Origin: Phocaeicola massiliensis B84634 = Timone 84634 = DSM 17679 = JCM 13223
GTDB lineage: Bacteria > Bacteroidota > Bacteroidia > Bacteroidales > Bacteroidaceae
NCBI RefSeq assembly: GCF_000382445.1
Contig: NZ_KB905472.1
Span: 122,983 to 186,982, forward strand
Length of the DNA stretch: 64,000 nucleotides
Direction of reading: 5' to 3'
This document shows positions 44,820 through 52,860 of this stretch, one piece after another. The notes below the pieces were generated by a model. It saw nothing but the letters and a program-made list of their open reading frames with translations. It searched no databases and was not told where the DNA came from. A program made the position numbers and the translations under genes. Numbering within the stretch: position 1 is the stretch's first letter; every line of letters begins with the position of its first letter.

Positions 44820-46286
44820 TTATTTTAATGTTCCCATTGATTTGCGTAGATATACTTGAGTCAGTTTCACGTCTATCTGTGCATCTATTTTGTCCGATTG
44901 AGCCGATAACCATGCTGTTTGTGCTTCCAGTACGTTGCTGGTGGGGATAACTCCTTCACTGAATCCCAGCTTGGCATAACGGAGGTTTTCTTCCGCCTTT
45001 TCCATGTTCTTGGTAGCCATTGCCAGTTTCTTTCCGGCTTCATTTACTTTGAAGGTGGCCTGATTGACTTGCAGCTCCACCTTTTCTTTTACGTCCGACA
45101 ACTGATAGCGGGCAATATTGGCTTCGGCTTTGGCGGCTTTTACCTTATACATTCCTTCGCCCCAATTCCAAATGGGTATTTTCACCATTGCTCCTACGGC
45201 CCACATACCGCGGAGTTTGTTCTCAAATCCGTTGACCAATGAAGGATTAGTCACCATATAATTGGCTGTCAGGGCTACAGTGGGCAAGAACTCGGCACGG
45301 GTGACATTGACTTTCTGTGCATATATTTTGGCAGCCAGGTCGAGGCTTCGCAGTTCTTCGCGATTGGCAAGGGCAGTGGCAACATTGTCGGAGGCCTGTG
45401 CTTCATCAGCAACCAGGAGGTTCTCTACCTCTTCGTCCGCCAATCGGATGTCCTCATTCAAGGGAATGCCGCAAAGCTGGCACAATACCATTTTAGAAAG
45501 GCTCAGTCCGTCTTCCACTTGCGTCAGTTTCATTTCGGCTTCATTTACTTTCACCTTTACGCTGAGACCATCGGCTTTGGTAGCCACTCCTTCGGCTATC
45601 ATTTTGTCTATATCGCTGTCCAATTGCTGTACCAGTCGGAGATAACTTTCCGCCAGCTTTTTCTTGTTTACCAATGAGATGACCTGCCAATAGGCTTGGT
45701 CGGTACCGAGAATGATGTCCTGCATGCCGGTGGCATGTTGTGATTGGGCCAGTTGTTCGGCATATCGGGTTATCTTGTTGTAGGCTGCAATTTTGCCTCC
45801 CATAAAGATGGGTTGGGTGAGAGTGACGGCACCTGCATACATATTGCGGGTATCGGTGTGCAACGCATCGACCAGCCCTTGCCCTATGCCATTCAGTTTG
45901 TTCCCTATGCCGGGGATGAGCGGAGCCAGCGGCTGGAGCAGGGCGCCCAGTTCGGGGCTGGAAGCGGCCAGTTGTTGGAAAGTTTCTTGGATAGACCCTT
46001 GTGCGGCGGTTCCTATGTTGCCGATAGCTCCTTTCTGGTCATTGCTTAATAAGGAGATTTCTTTTTGGGTGCGCATATACGTTCCCATAGCGGCAATCTT
46101 GGGCAGGTAGTTCGTAAAAGCAGCTTTCTTTTCATAATGCGCCACATTTATTTTCTCGGCGGATATGCGTAGCTCTTTGTTGCTCTTTAGTGCCATAGCA
46201 CGACAACTATCCAATGTCAGTGTGTGTTGGGCTGAAACCCCTACTGATACCCATATAGACAGGACAAAACCGAAAATTCTCTTCAT
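44820..46286 (-). CDS. TolC-family outer-membrane efflux channel
   Basis: This 488-residue channel has a signal peptide (MKRIFGFVLSIWVSVGVSAQ) and two OEP repeats rich in long helices (SNKELRISAEKINVAHYEKKAAFTNYLP in the first; LANREELRSLDLAAKIYAQKVNVTRAEFLPTVAL in the second). It forms the trimeric exit duct for the HlyD/ABC-2 system encoded downstream. The ATG at 46286 opens the signal peptide and lies 45 nt from a -7 box; the upstream in-frame ATG at 46403 falls in a REPIN-like repeat and is rejected. Confidence 0.93.
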   Translation of the reverse strand: MKRIFGFVLSIWVSVGVSAQHTLTLDSCRAMALKSNKELRISAEKINVAHYEKKAAFTNYLPKIAAMGTYMRTQKEISLLSNDQKGAIGNIGTAAQGSIQETFQQLAASSPELGALLQPLAPLIPGIGNKLNGIGQGLVDALHTDTRNMYAGAVTLTQPIFMGGKIAAYNKITRYAEQLAQSQHATGMQDIILGTDQAYWQVISLVNKKKLAESYLRLVQQLDSDIDKMIAEGVATKADGLSVKVKVNEAEMKLTQVEDGLSLSKMVLCQLCGIPLNEDIRLADEEVENLLVADEAQASDNVATALANREELRSLDLAAKIYAQKVNVTRAEFLPTVALTANYMVTNPSLVNGFENKLRGMWAVGAMVKIPIWNWGEGMYKVKAAKAEANIARYQLSDVKEKVELQVNQATFKVNEAGKKLAMATKNMEKAEENLRYAKLGFSEGVIPTSNVLEAQTAWLSAQSDKIDAQIDVKLTQVYLRKSMGTLK

Positions 46287-46331
46287 CTTAGTGTTGTTGC
46301 TAATGTGTTTAAAGTTGCTTATGCAACGATG

Positions 46332-46339
46332 CAAAGATA
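46332..46339 (-). promoter_or_regulatory. -7 promoter element of the TolC-HlyD-ABC2 operon
   Basis: On the minus strand it reads TATCTTTG, 45 nt upstream of the TolC-like ATG. It is 45 nt away from the edge of a REPIN-like element. Confidence 0.6.
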
Positions 46340-46383
46340 CGACTAAAATGTGAATAGGCAATATCAGCCGAATAAAAAGATAT

Positions 46384-46550
46384 AAAAAAAAGGAGTGTGT
46401 CAAAACTAAACCGGTCTATCCCATCGTCAGCTGTAGGGGCAGGGTTTGCCTGCCCGAAGACACAAAGCAAACTGTTTTCGGACGAGCGAGTCTCGCCCCT
46501 ACAAACTAAACGACAGCATTATCCACGTTTTGACACACTCCCTTTTTATA
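46384..46550. repeat. REPIN-like element with perfect terminal inverted repeats, copy 3
   Basis: GGAGTGTGTCAAAAC (46392-46406) is perfectly inverted at 46527-46541, with A-rich and T-rich outer extensions. Inside, TGTAGGGGC (46432-46440) is inverted at 46495-46503. Each is the head of a small hairpin (GGGCAGG/CCTGCCC on the left; GGACGAG facing CTCGCCC, imperfectly paired, on the right). It lies between the coiled-coil membrane gene (minus, ends 46566) and the TolC operon promoter, and its outer stem with T-run may serve as that gene's terminator. Confidence 0.8.
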
Positions 46551-46565
46551 ATACAATAAAGGAAT

Positions 46566-47438
46566 TTATTTCATGCTGAATGCCTGTTGCCCTATCATGG
46601 TTCCTTCGGCAAAGATATACACATGGTAAGTGCCTGCCGGAAGGTATTCTTCCACATCCCAGTAAACAGTCACGTTTTGTTCCTCTCCTGTATACTCTAT
46701 ATATTTCTTGATAGAATAAGTCAGTTCGCGGTTCTCGTATGGGAATGTGTTGGATGCATTTTTGGTCAACACATCGTTATCCGGTTTGGCTATGCGTATA
46801 TATAAGGTGCGTTCGCCTGTTTTGGCGGTGATGTTTTTGACGATAGTGAAGGAAACAGCTATCTTCTTTACATCTTTCACCTTCTTGGCTGTTTTTCCCC
46901 GCTTGTTTTTGGGAAGTACAGTGATGGCGGTTGCATCCAGTTGCGATGCTAACGTCACCTTTTCGTTCAGGTTCTTTTTCTCCTGAGACAGATTGCTGAT
47001 TTGGCGGGTTGCCTGCGTATATTTCTGTTTTACTTCTTGGTTTTCTTCTGCCAAAGCCTGATTGAGCTTGTTCAGTGAATCGATTTGGATGACATAGGTG
47101 CGCAATACGGCGCGGACAGTCTTCAGCTCCTTTTTCAGTCGCATGATTTCGGCGGCATTGCTTGTTTTTACCTGGCGCAACTCTTCCAGCAGTCGTTGAG
47201 TCTTCAATTTCTCACTTTCCAGTCTTTCGCGCAGGGAGTCATTGTTGATTTGCACCTGAAGCTCATCATATTGCGTTGCAAAAGTGGTGTACTCATTCTC
47301 CATTTCCAACTTTTCGACAGCAAAGAGTTCGCTCATTTCTTTATTCTCCTTTGCCTGATGGAAAGCATAGAAAGAAACTCCGCCGATGATAATAATCAGC
47401 AGAATAATGACAATAATCAGTTTTTTGCTCTTATCCAT
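46566..47438 (-). CDS. single-pass membrane protein with long coiled coil, function unknown
   Basis: This 290-residue protein has a signal anchor (about 5-26, KLIIVIILLIIIIGGVSFYAF) and a coiled coil (about 35-165) with heptads rich in Glu, Lys and Leu (ERLESEKLKTQRLLEELRQVKTSN; LNKLNQALAEENQEVKQKY). A basic stretch PKNKRGKTAKKVKDVKK follows. The C-terminal beta domain (about 190-290) ends GTYHVYIFAEGTMIGQQAFSMK. I recognise it only as a conserved Bacteroidales type. The topology suggests a periplasmic spacer or scaffold. The ATG at 47438 is used because the preceding eight codons overlap the promoter region. Confidence 0.82.
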   Translation of the reverse strand: MDKSKKLIIVIILLIIIIGGVSFYAFHQAKENKEMSELFAVEKLEMENEYTTFATQYDELQVQINNDSLRERLESEKLKTQRLLEELRQVKTSNAAEIMRLKKELKTVRAVLRTYVIQIDSLNKLNQALAEENQEVKQKYTQATRQISNLSQEKKNLNEKVTLASQLDATAITVLPKNKRGKTAKKVKDVKKIAVSFTIVKNITAKTGERTLYIRIAKPDNDVLTKNASNTFPYENRELTYSIKKYIEYTGEEQNVTVYWDVEEYLPAGTYHVYIFAEGTMIGQQAFSMK

Positions 47439-47459
47439 AGTGTTACATTGAATTTTGGG

Positions 47460-47467
47460 CAAAAGTA
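47460..47467 (-). promoter_or_regulatory. -7 promoter element of the coiled-coil membrane protein gene
   Basis: On the minus strand it reads TACTTTTG, 21 nt upstream of the ATG at 47438. Confidence 0.5.
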
Positions 47468-47532
47468 CAATATTTTGTGCATACTGCCCGAAAATAATTA
47501 TGGAAATTTTTCCCTAATTCGGAATATCATTG

Positions 47533-47540
47533 TAACTTTG
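47533..47540 (+). promoter_or_regulatory. -7 promoter element of mdh
   Basis: TAACTTTG matches TAnnTTTG, 52 nt before the mdh ATG. No matching -33 TTTG is seen at the usual distance. Confidence 0.55.
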
Positions 47541-47592
47541 CAGTGCTTTTAAGAACACGATTTTATTATCAACTTTAAATAAAATAGAGATT

Positions 47593-48534
47593 ATGTCAAA
47601 AGTAACCGTAGTAGGCGCAGGTAACGTAGGTGCTACATGTGCAAATGTTCTTGCTTTTAACGAAGTGGCAGACGAAGTAGTAATGCTGGACGTTAAAGAA
47701 GGTGTATCGGAAGGTAAAGCAATGGATATGATGCAGACAGCTCAGTTGTTGGGCTTCGACACAAACATTGTTGGTTGCACTAACGATTATGAAAAAACAG
47801 CAAACTCTGATGTTGTTGTTATCACTTCAGGTATTCCTCGTAAGCCGGGTATGACTCGTGAAGAACTGATTGGTGTTAATGCAGGTATCGTTAAATCTGT
47901 AGCTCAGAACATTCTGAAATATTCTCCTGACGCTATCATCGTTGTTATTTCTAACCCGATGGATACTATGACTTATTTGTCATTGAAAGCTTTGGGCTTG
48001 CCGAAGAACAGAATCATCGGTATGGGTGGTGCTTTGGATAGCTCACGTTTCAAATATTTCTTGTCTCAGGCTTTGGGTTGCAATGCAAACGAAGTGGAAG
48101 GTATGGTAATCGGTGGTCATGGTGATACTACTATGATTCCTTTGACTCGCTTCGCTACTTACAAAGGTATGCCTGTTTCTAACTTCTTGTCTGAAGAAAA
48201 ATTGCAGGAAGTTGCTGCCGCTACTATGGTAGGTGGTGCTACTCTGACTAAGTTGCTGGGTACTTCTGCATGGTACGCTCCGGGTGCAGCCGGTGCATTC
48301 GTGGTTGAATCTATCATCCACAATCAGGGTAAGATGGTTCCTTGTTCGGTTTATTTGGAAGGCGAATACGGTGAATCAGACATTTGCTGTGGCGTTCCTG
48401 TAATCTTGGGCAAGAATGGTATTGAAAAGATCGTTGAATTGCCTTTGAACGAAGAAGAAAAAGCTAAATTTGCTGCAAGTGCTGCTGCTGTTCGTAAGAC
48501 TAACGCTGCTTTGCACGAAGTAGGTGCTCTTTAA
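47593..48534 (+). CDS. mdh: malate dehydrogenase (LDH-like type)
   Basis: This 313-residue NAD-dependent enzyme interconverts oxaloacetate and malate. In Bacteroides it works in the reductive branch toward fumarate and succinate. Motifs are the Rossmann KVTVVGAGNVGATCAN, the NAD-specifying acidic residue in VMLDVKEG, TSGIPRKPGMTREEL with the substrate-binding Arg residues, VISNPMDTMTYL and the catalytic IGGHGDTTMIPL. Met in NPMDTMT and Arg in the mobile loop indicate malate rather than lactate specificity. The codon usage (many GCT, GGT, TCT, AAG) looks like that of a highly expressed gene. It is monocistronic, ending at a strong terminator. Confidence 0.97.
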   Translation: MSKVTVVGAGNVGATCANVLAFNEVADEVVMLDVKEGVSEGKAMDMMQTAQLLGFDTNIVGCTNDYEKTANSDVVVITSGIPRKPGMTREELIGVNAGIVKSVAQNILKYSPDAIIVVISNPMDTMTYLSLKALGLPKNRIIGMGGALDSSRFKYFLSQALGCNANEVEGMVIGGHGDTTMIPLTRFATYKGMPVSNFLSEEKLQEVAAATMVGGATLTKLLGTSAWYAPGAAGAFVVESIIHNQGKMVPCSVYLEGEYGESDICCGVPVILGKNGIEKIVELPLNEEEKAKFAASAAAVRKTNAALHEVGAL

Positions 48535-48556
48535 TCCAAACAATATATATTAGTAA

Positions 48557-48593
48557 AAGGGACTGTCTGGCAAAACGGACAGTCTCTTTTTTT
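48557..48593 (+). terminator. terminator of mdh
   Basis: GACTGTC (48561-48567) pairs with GACAGTC (48578-48584), extended by AAGG/TCTT pairs, and is followed by TTTTTTT. It lies 23 nt after the mdh stop. Confidence 0.9.
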
Positions 48594-48892
48594 ATATCCC
48601 TGTCTCCTTGGTTGCTTTCCTTTGTCATTTCCTTGCATTTTTTCTAGGTTGTTCCTTCGGACAGGGTAAGCGTTTGCTTACCTTGGGTTAAGCCTTTTTC
48701 TGCGTCCGGTTATTACGTTCTGCTGCCGCAGGACGTATATCCCACTGTAATGGGACGTACGTTCCACTGTAGCAGGACGTACGTTCCACTGCCGCAGGAC
48801 GTAATAATCTGCCGTTCAAAAAGACTTAGCCGTCCGTAGGAAAGGGCTTATTCTTTCCTTTGTTGTGAGACAGGTATATATGGATATTGCTT
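48594..48892. other. convergent intergenic region carrying the second tandem palindromic array
   Basis: Between the mdh terminator and the end of the fimbrillin/GLUG lipoprotein gene lie about 300 nt without a plausible gene. The notable content is the four-unit array at 48716-48803 and its inverted flanks at about 48686-48715 and 48804-48836. Confidence 0.7.
48716..48803. repeat. four tandem 22-bp imperfect-palindrome units (array B)
   Basis: The units run 48716-48737, 48738-48759, 48760-48781 and 48782-48803 with no spacers. Units 1, 3 and 4 start CGTTC and all four end GGACGTA; unit 2 starts TATCCC and has GGGACGTA at its end, so its arms still pair. Flanks TTATTACGT on the left and ACGTAATAA on the right continue the symmetry outward for about 30 nt. 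The organisation is identical to the array at 22157-22244. Confidence 0.88.
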
Positions 48893-50593
48893 TTATTTGA
48901 TGCCGATGAAGATGGCGGGAATCTCATTGTTTCCGCTTGTCCAATGTTTGAGTTCGTATTCGGGGTAGAGGAGGGAGTTTGTGTCCACCCATTCATTGAG
49001 GGAAGATAAAACGGATTTGCCGTTCGAGCCGATGAAGTTTGCATCATAACTGTAGGTATTTGTCATTTGACTTTCCTTGAGTCCGGTTTTTTTTCCACTG
49101 TAATATTTGTAAAAGCAATGTTCGGTTCTGCTGGAATTGGCTTCTCCGGTGATTATGCCAAATGAACTTTGATTTGAAGAACAATCCACATAACAGTTGA
49201 TGACTGTTAAAGAATTTGCATTCCCTTTACCATATATTCCACCGGCACTGGCTCCGGTAGTATTGTTTTTTATAGTGTCATTAACAAAGAAACTATTTAT
49301 TATTTTCCCGCTTGCTTCTCCTGCTGCTCCTCCGGCACTTTGCGATTCCAGGTGACAAGACACAACAGAACAGTTTACAATGGTTCCGGTTGAAAAAGCC
49401 GCTATACCACCGGAACGGGCATTGGATTTTACCGTCGATTTCTGAATTGAACAATTTATGATATAGCCTTTATTGTAACCTACCAGTATGCCGGCGTCCG
49501 ACTTTCTTTGAGCATTGGGCTTTGCTCCCTTTATGCAAAGATTTTTAATCATAGCATTTTCTGATGTATGACCGAAGAGTCCGCTTTTTCCCGAACTGGT
49601 ATTGGGAAGAGTGAGATTGCAGATGCTGAATCCTTGTCCGTCAAAGATGTCTTTATATTCTAATGTTTTACCGTCCATTCCTATAGGCTTCATCCGTTTA
49701 CAATCCTCGTCCGTCAATTCAATATCATTCAGAAGCCTATAAGTGGTAACGCCGTCTTTGGTGATGCCGAAGTCGCTCAGCGATTTACCATTGTATTCTT
49801 TATTATTGATTAATAAACTGAATGCAATCAAATCTTCAGCAGAGGAAATGCCAATATTCGATTGTTCATCAAGAATCTTGATATTGCATGTATATTCGTA
49901 ATTGCTTAAGAAATCTTGTGGGTTCAATTCTTTGACAAAGCTCGCATGATTGGTGATAATCTCGACCTTCAAACCGATATTCTCGCTCGGAGGAATGATA
50001 AATGAATAGCTTTCGGAAGCATCTCCGGGGGTGATGGTCGTATGGCTTTGTTCTGCATCAAGTTTCAGGTCTGCCGTGGCAGGAATAATCTTGTCGACAA
50101 TGACAGGAGTTGTCAGTCTGATTTCTTTTATTTCTCCTTGTAATTCTTCACTGATGTGAAAGGTGAGGCGGGAAAATAGATGCTTAAATTGAAAACCGAT
50201 TCCCCGTCCGGCCTCGAATCTGTCTTTTATGTAGAGCACGTCTTCCAATCGTCCTTCCGGGTACAGGTCATCATACAGATTGTCCTTATAAGTGGGGTAT
50301 AAGGCAACAATATCGGTCGTCCCCGATAAATCAGTCCATGCGATGGGTAAGTCGCTTTCCCACACATCTCCCGAATAGGTGAAAATTTGGTTCTCTAATT
50401 GCAGACTTCCGGTGGCATTCAGCACTGCCCGGCTGCCTGAAGGCAATGAAGTGGTGTTTGTCGGATTATTGATAAACCGGCAGCAGTTGCCTGTGATTAT
50501 GCTTCTATCGCTTTGGATAAAATCAGTAAGGTTATCGGAACAGGCGCAGAAGACTGATGCCGATAACCCCAATAGTAAATGAGTGTATTTCAA
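48893..50593 (-). CDS. fimbrillin-like lipoprotein with C-terminal GLUG-type repeats
   Basis: This exported lipoprotein of about 566 residues starts at a TTG (50593, MKYTHLLLGLSASVFCAC), which opens a good signal peptide. An ATG at 50659 in the same frame would give a 22-residue charged extension and a 38-nt overlap with the upstream gene, so the start is not settled. The N-terminal half resembles the Mfa/fimbrillin fold (SGSRAVLNATGSLQLENQIF, FQFKHLFSRLTFHIS, ASESYSFIIPPSENI). The C-terminal half (about 330-540) has beta-helix repeats of the GLUG kind: SGKSGLFGHTSENAMIKNL, DAGILVGYNKGYIINCSI, RSGGIAAFSTGTIVNCSV, AGGAAGEASGKIINS. Adhesion or surface display is inferred. It is last in the acetyltransferase-like/IbrA/IbrB operon. 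Confidence 0.82.
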   Translation of the reverse strand: MKYTHLLLGLSASVFCACSDNLTDFIQSDRSIITGNCCRFINNPTNTTSLPSGSRAVLNATGSLQLENQIFTYSGDVWESDLPIAWTDLSGTTDIVALYPTYKDNLYDDLYPEGRLEDVLYIKDRFEAGRGIGFQFKHLFSRLTFHISEELQGEIKEIRLTTPVIVDKIIPATADLKLDAEQSHTTITPGDASESYSFIIPPSENIGLKVEIITNHASFVKELNPQDFLSNYEYTCNIKILDEQSNIGISSAEDLIAFSLLINNKEYNGKSLSDFGITKDGVTTYRLLNDIELTDEDCKRMKPIGMDGKTLEYKDIFDGQGFSICNLTLPNTSSGKSGLFGHTSENAMIKNLCIKGAKPNAQRKSDAGILVGYNKGYIINCSIQKSTVKSNARSGGIAAFSTGTIVNCSVVSCHLESQSAGGAAGEASGKIINSFFVNDTIKNNTTGASAGGIYGKGNANSLTVINCYVDCSSNQSSFGIITGEANSSRTEHCFYKYYSGKKTGLKESQMTNTYSYDANFIGSNGKSVLSSLNEWVDTNSLLYPEYELKHWTSGNNEIPAIFIGIK

Positions 50594-50621
50594 TTTGTTC
50601 GTTTGTTTAGGCTGATTGTTG

Positions 50622-51137
50622 TCATGCTTCCTCCGGGATAGAAAACTCCTTGTCGGCAAACAGTTCCATCAGTCCTGATATCTGTTTCAGACGTAATAGT
50701 TCGTCGGCATCCATTCCGATATATTTCTTAATCCATTCGTCGCTCATTCCGGCTTTAGTGAGCTCTGCCACAATGTCGACCATCAGTTCGACGCTATGAG
50801 TGCCGCGGGCACGGTTATGGCGAATGGTACTTGCCATTCGGTTAGACAAGTCTTTCTCAATAACCACCACCGGCAATAATCCTTTTTCGCGTTCGAATAC
50901 CCGTTTGGAAGTCCTGAGAACGCAGTAACGGTGATAGCCGTCTACGAGTTCGTAAACATCTTCATCCGGGATATAATAACAAACACAAGGCATGGTGTAT
51001 CCGTCTTCCCAAATGCTAAGCTCGAGCAGCTTCATTTCGGGGGGCGCTACATGGTTGGGGTTATAACTGTTGGCACGTACTTTCTCTACCGGTACACGGC
51101 GTACATGATATACAGGACTCTCGTATTCTTTTTTCAT
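50622..51137 (-). CDS. IbrB-like ParB/sulfiredoxin-domain protein
   Basis: This 171-residue protein has the N-terminal ParB/Srx-type nucleotide-binding fold: VEKVRANSYNPNHVAP at the start, LVDGYHRYCVLRTSKR (66-70 is DGYHR, the equivalent of the ParB GxHRxxA box) and IRHNRARGTHS (108-112 is NRARG, the second box). A helical C-terminal region follows. It lacks the DNA-binding and dimerisation domains of a chromosome-partitioning ParB. Its partner gene, overlapping by 4 nt (ATGA), encodes an IbrA-like protein; in E. coli IbrA and IbrB act together to activate prophage-borne eib genes. The biochemical role is unknown. Confidence 0.87.
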   Translation of the reverse strand: MKKEYESPVYHVRRVPVEKVRANSYNPNHVAPPEMKLLELSIWEDGYTMPCVCYYIPDEDVYELVDGYHRYCVLRTSKRVFEREKGLLPVVVIEKDLSNRMASTIRHNRARGTHSVELMVDIVAELTKAGMSDEWIKKYIGMDADELLRLKQISGLMELFADKEFSIPEEA

Positions 51138-52435
51138 CTCATGATATTTTTGTATTTTTGCATTACTTTATCTCTTCTCTGCTTTTCCTTTTTGGTCAGG
51201 GCAAATCCCATGTATTTGCAAACATGGTCATTCTTCAGGATACATATACACATACGTTTGTAAGTTGGAATTTCCTTGAATTCGGGTATATCTATGTCGT
51301 CCAGATAATCCATTTGTACAGGCAGTTTATCTGTCTTATAGTTGGTTGTTTTCTGTACATGCATATTGATGCCTAACTCATTTAATTTGCGTATGGTTTC
51401 CAAGCTGAGGCATCCTCCCCGATATTTCCAGAATTCTCTGCTTACCCTTAACTTTTCAAGATAGGCGTTTTTCATATCTTCGGGGAGTGTTTCCAGTAGA
51501 AAATACATATACTCTCTCCATGTATAGCCTTTGGGGAGTTTTATGCTTTGCCAGCCCATGGCACGGGTTCCTCCGTAGATGCCGGTGAAGTTTACGCCAT
51601 TTACCCGGCCCAACATTCTTCCCCATGTATTGGGGTCGATGGCTTTGTAAAGTTTCAGGGTTTCCTGTGCTGTACTTAAAAAAGGGCTGGCAACGCGTTG
51701 CTTGTCCAAGGGGACTCCTGCCTTATAATATAGTTCATAGAGCTGATTGAAGGGCCATTTGAAGCGTGCATAAGCCACCCATATATCTTCGGTACGCCAA
51801 TCATAAATGGGGTAAAGGTTGAAGAGGTCGTATCCTATTCTGCGTGACCATTTTAAATTATGATATGTGAACAGGCGATTGTTGCTGTAAATAGTCCTCC
51901 AGCGGTCGAGGCTTTCCTGTGTTCGGATACCTACGAGGCAGGCAGTGCGTACGGCATCCTTTTTTTTATGATACCATCTTCCGAATTCCACTTGAAAATT
52001 GTAATCCCACATTTCGTCGTTATAAAAAGGGAAGTCTTCCTTCTTATAGCAATTCTTCGGCATCGGACGCACCCAGTTGGCATGCATCTCTTCATCCCAG
52101 GGACGCCAGAACTGTTGGTACATGGATGCACAGGTAACGACTTTGAATGGTACGCATACATGATAGATTTCCAGAATATCCAAATTCTGCCTGAATGTTT
52201 CTTCCACATAATCCGTCGTCATTTTGTATTGTGCCTCATAGTCCATGTGGAAGACGCCTATTTTTCTATTCAGATTATGTTTACGGATATAATCAATGCA
52301 TAGGTTGAGTAAGACCCCGCTATCCTTGCCTCCCGAAAAGGAGACATAAATATTATCAAATTCGTCAAAAATAAATTTAAGTCGCTTTTGTATCAGTTCG
52401 TAAACATTTTCGGTATTGGTTCCCTTTTTCTTCAT
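51134..52435 (-). CDS. IbrA-like PAPS-reductase-family protein (DUF3440 type)
   Basis: This 433-residue protein belongs to the adenine-nucleotide alpha-hydrolase superfamily. The PP-loop is SFSGGKDSG (SGGKDS at 34-39), and LVGIRTQESLDRWR later is the arginine motif shared with PAPS reductases. The C-terminal part (about 200-420; IYDWRTEDIWVAYARFKWPFN, ATNPN-like AIDPNTWGRMLGRVNG) is of the DUF3440 kind. It lacks the C-terminal ECG-H-type catalytic Cys motif of sulfate-assimilation enzymes, so ordinary PAPS reduction is unlikely. It overlaps both neighbours by 4 nt, forming a tightly coupled set. Confidence 0.88.
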   Translation of the reverse strand: MKKKGTNTENVYELIQKRLKFIFDEFDNIYVSFSGGKDSGVLLNLCIDYIRKHNLNRKIGVFHMDYEAQYKMTTDYVEETFRQNLDILEIYHVCVPFKVVTCASMYQQFWRPWDEEMHANWVRPMPKNCYKKEDFPFYNDEMWDYNFQVEFGRWYHKKKDAVRTACLVGIRTQESLDRWRTIYSNNRLFTYHNLKWSRRIGYDLFNLYPIYDWRTEDIWVAYARFKWPFNQLYELYYKAGVPLDKQRVASPFLSTAQETLKLYKAIDPNTWGRMLGRVNGVNFTGIYGGTRAMGWQSIKLPKGYTWREYMYFLLETLPEDMKNAYLEKLRVSREFWKYRGGCLSLETIRKLNELGINMHVQKTTNYKTDKLPVQMDYLDDIDIPEFKEIPTYKRMCICILKNDHVCKYMGFALTKKEKQRRDKVMQKYKNIMR

Positions 52436-52827
52436 TTTTTGTCGTGGTTGGTATATATCATTTTAATATAATTGGTCCATTGGTGTTCCGGCTCAAACCC
52501 CAATTTCTTGAATATGTCCAAGTGCTTGGATAATACAATCGCAGTTATATCTTTTTTTATATCAATTTGGCAAAAAAGGAGTTTCAGTAATTCTCCGTCG
52601 TCTTCTTTAAGATAGTAGTTATTAATAACAGAAGTGCTTTTTTTGTTTTCCACAGGCAGAAAGCCCATTACTTCTTCTTGATCGTTTACTGCAATATACC
52701 ATTGATGATTTGCCGTAGTCTTGAATGGATAATTGTTATTAGCCTTCAGTACTTTCGGATTCATCACTAACGGACCGATTAATGGGTATAAATCAGTGTC
52801 CAGACCTTTCAGTTGTATTACTTTCAT
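52432..52827 (-). CDS. acetyltransferase-like small protein, first gene of the IbrA/IbrB operon
   Basis: This 131-residue protein resembles a minimal GNAT fold: NHQWYIAVNDQEEVMGFLPVE as a central beta pair, STSVINNYYLKEDDGELLKLLFCQI as the strand-helix after it, and HLDIFKKLGFEPEHQWTNYIKM as the terminal alpha-beta unit (K.LGF is typical). The acetyl-CoA pyrophosphate loop RxxGxG/A is not visible, so enzymatic activity is uncertain. It starts the operon, 33 nt after a -7 box, and its stop overlaps the IbrA-like start. Confidence 0.62.
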   Translation of the reverse strand: MKVIQLKGLDTDLYPLIGPLVMNPKVLKANNNYPFKTTANHQWYIAVNDQEEVMGFLPVENKKSTSVINNYYLKEDDGELLKLLFCQIDIKKDITAIVLSKHLDIFKKLGFEPEHQWTNYIKMIYTNHDKK

Positions 52828-52860
52828 AGAATATCAATTTATGAGCTTTTCAAATTGGTA

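Noticed and set aside
46397..46579. Short plus-strand open frame with similar short frames near 40530-40770 and 26190-26400
   Set aside because: Their similarity (AGFACP..., KANCF...) comes from the dispersed REPIN-like repeat, not from a protein family; none has a promoter box at a suitable distance.
50622..51137. Chromosome-partitioning ParB
   Set aside because: Only the nucleotide-binding N-terminal type of domain is present, there is no ParA gene or parS-like site nearby, and the partner is an IbrA-like protein.
51134..52435. Sulfate-assimilation PAPS reductase (CysH)
   Set aside because: The PP-loop is present but the C-terminal catalytic Cys motif is not, the protein is too long, and no sulfate-assimilation genes are adjacent.
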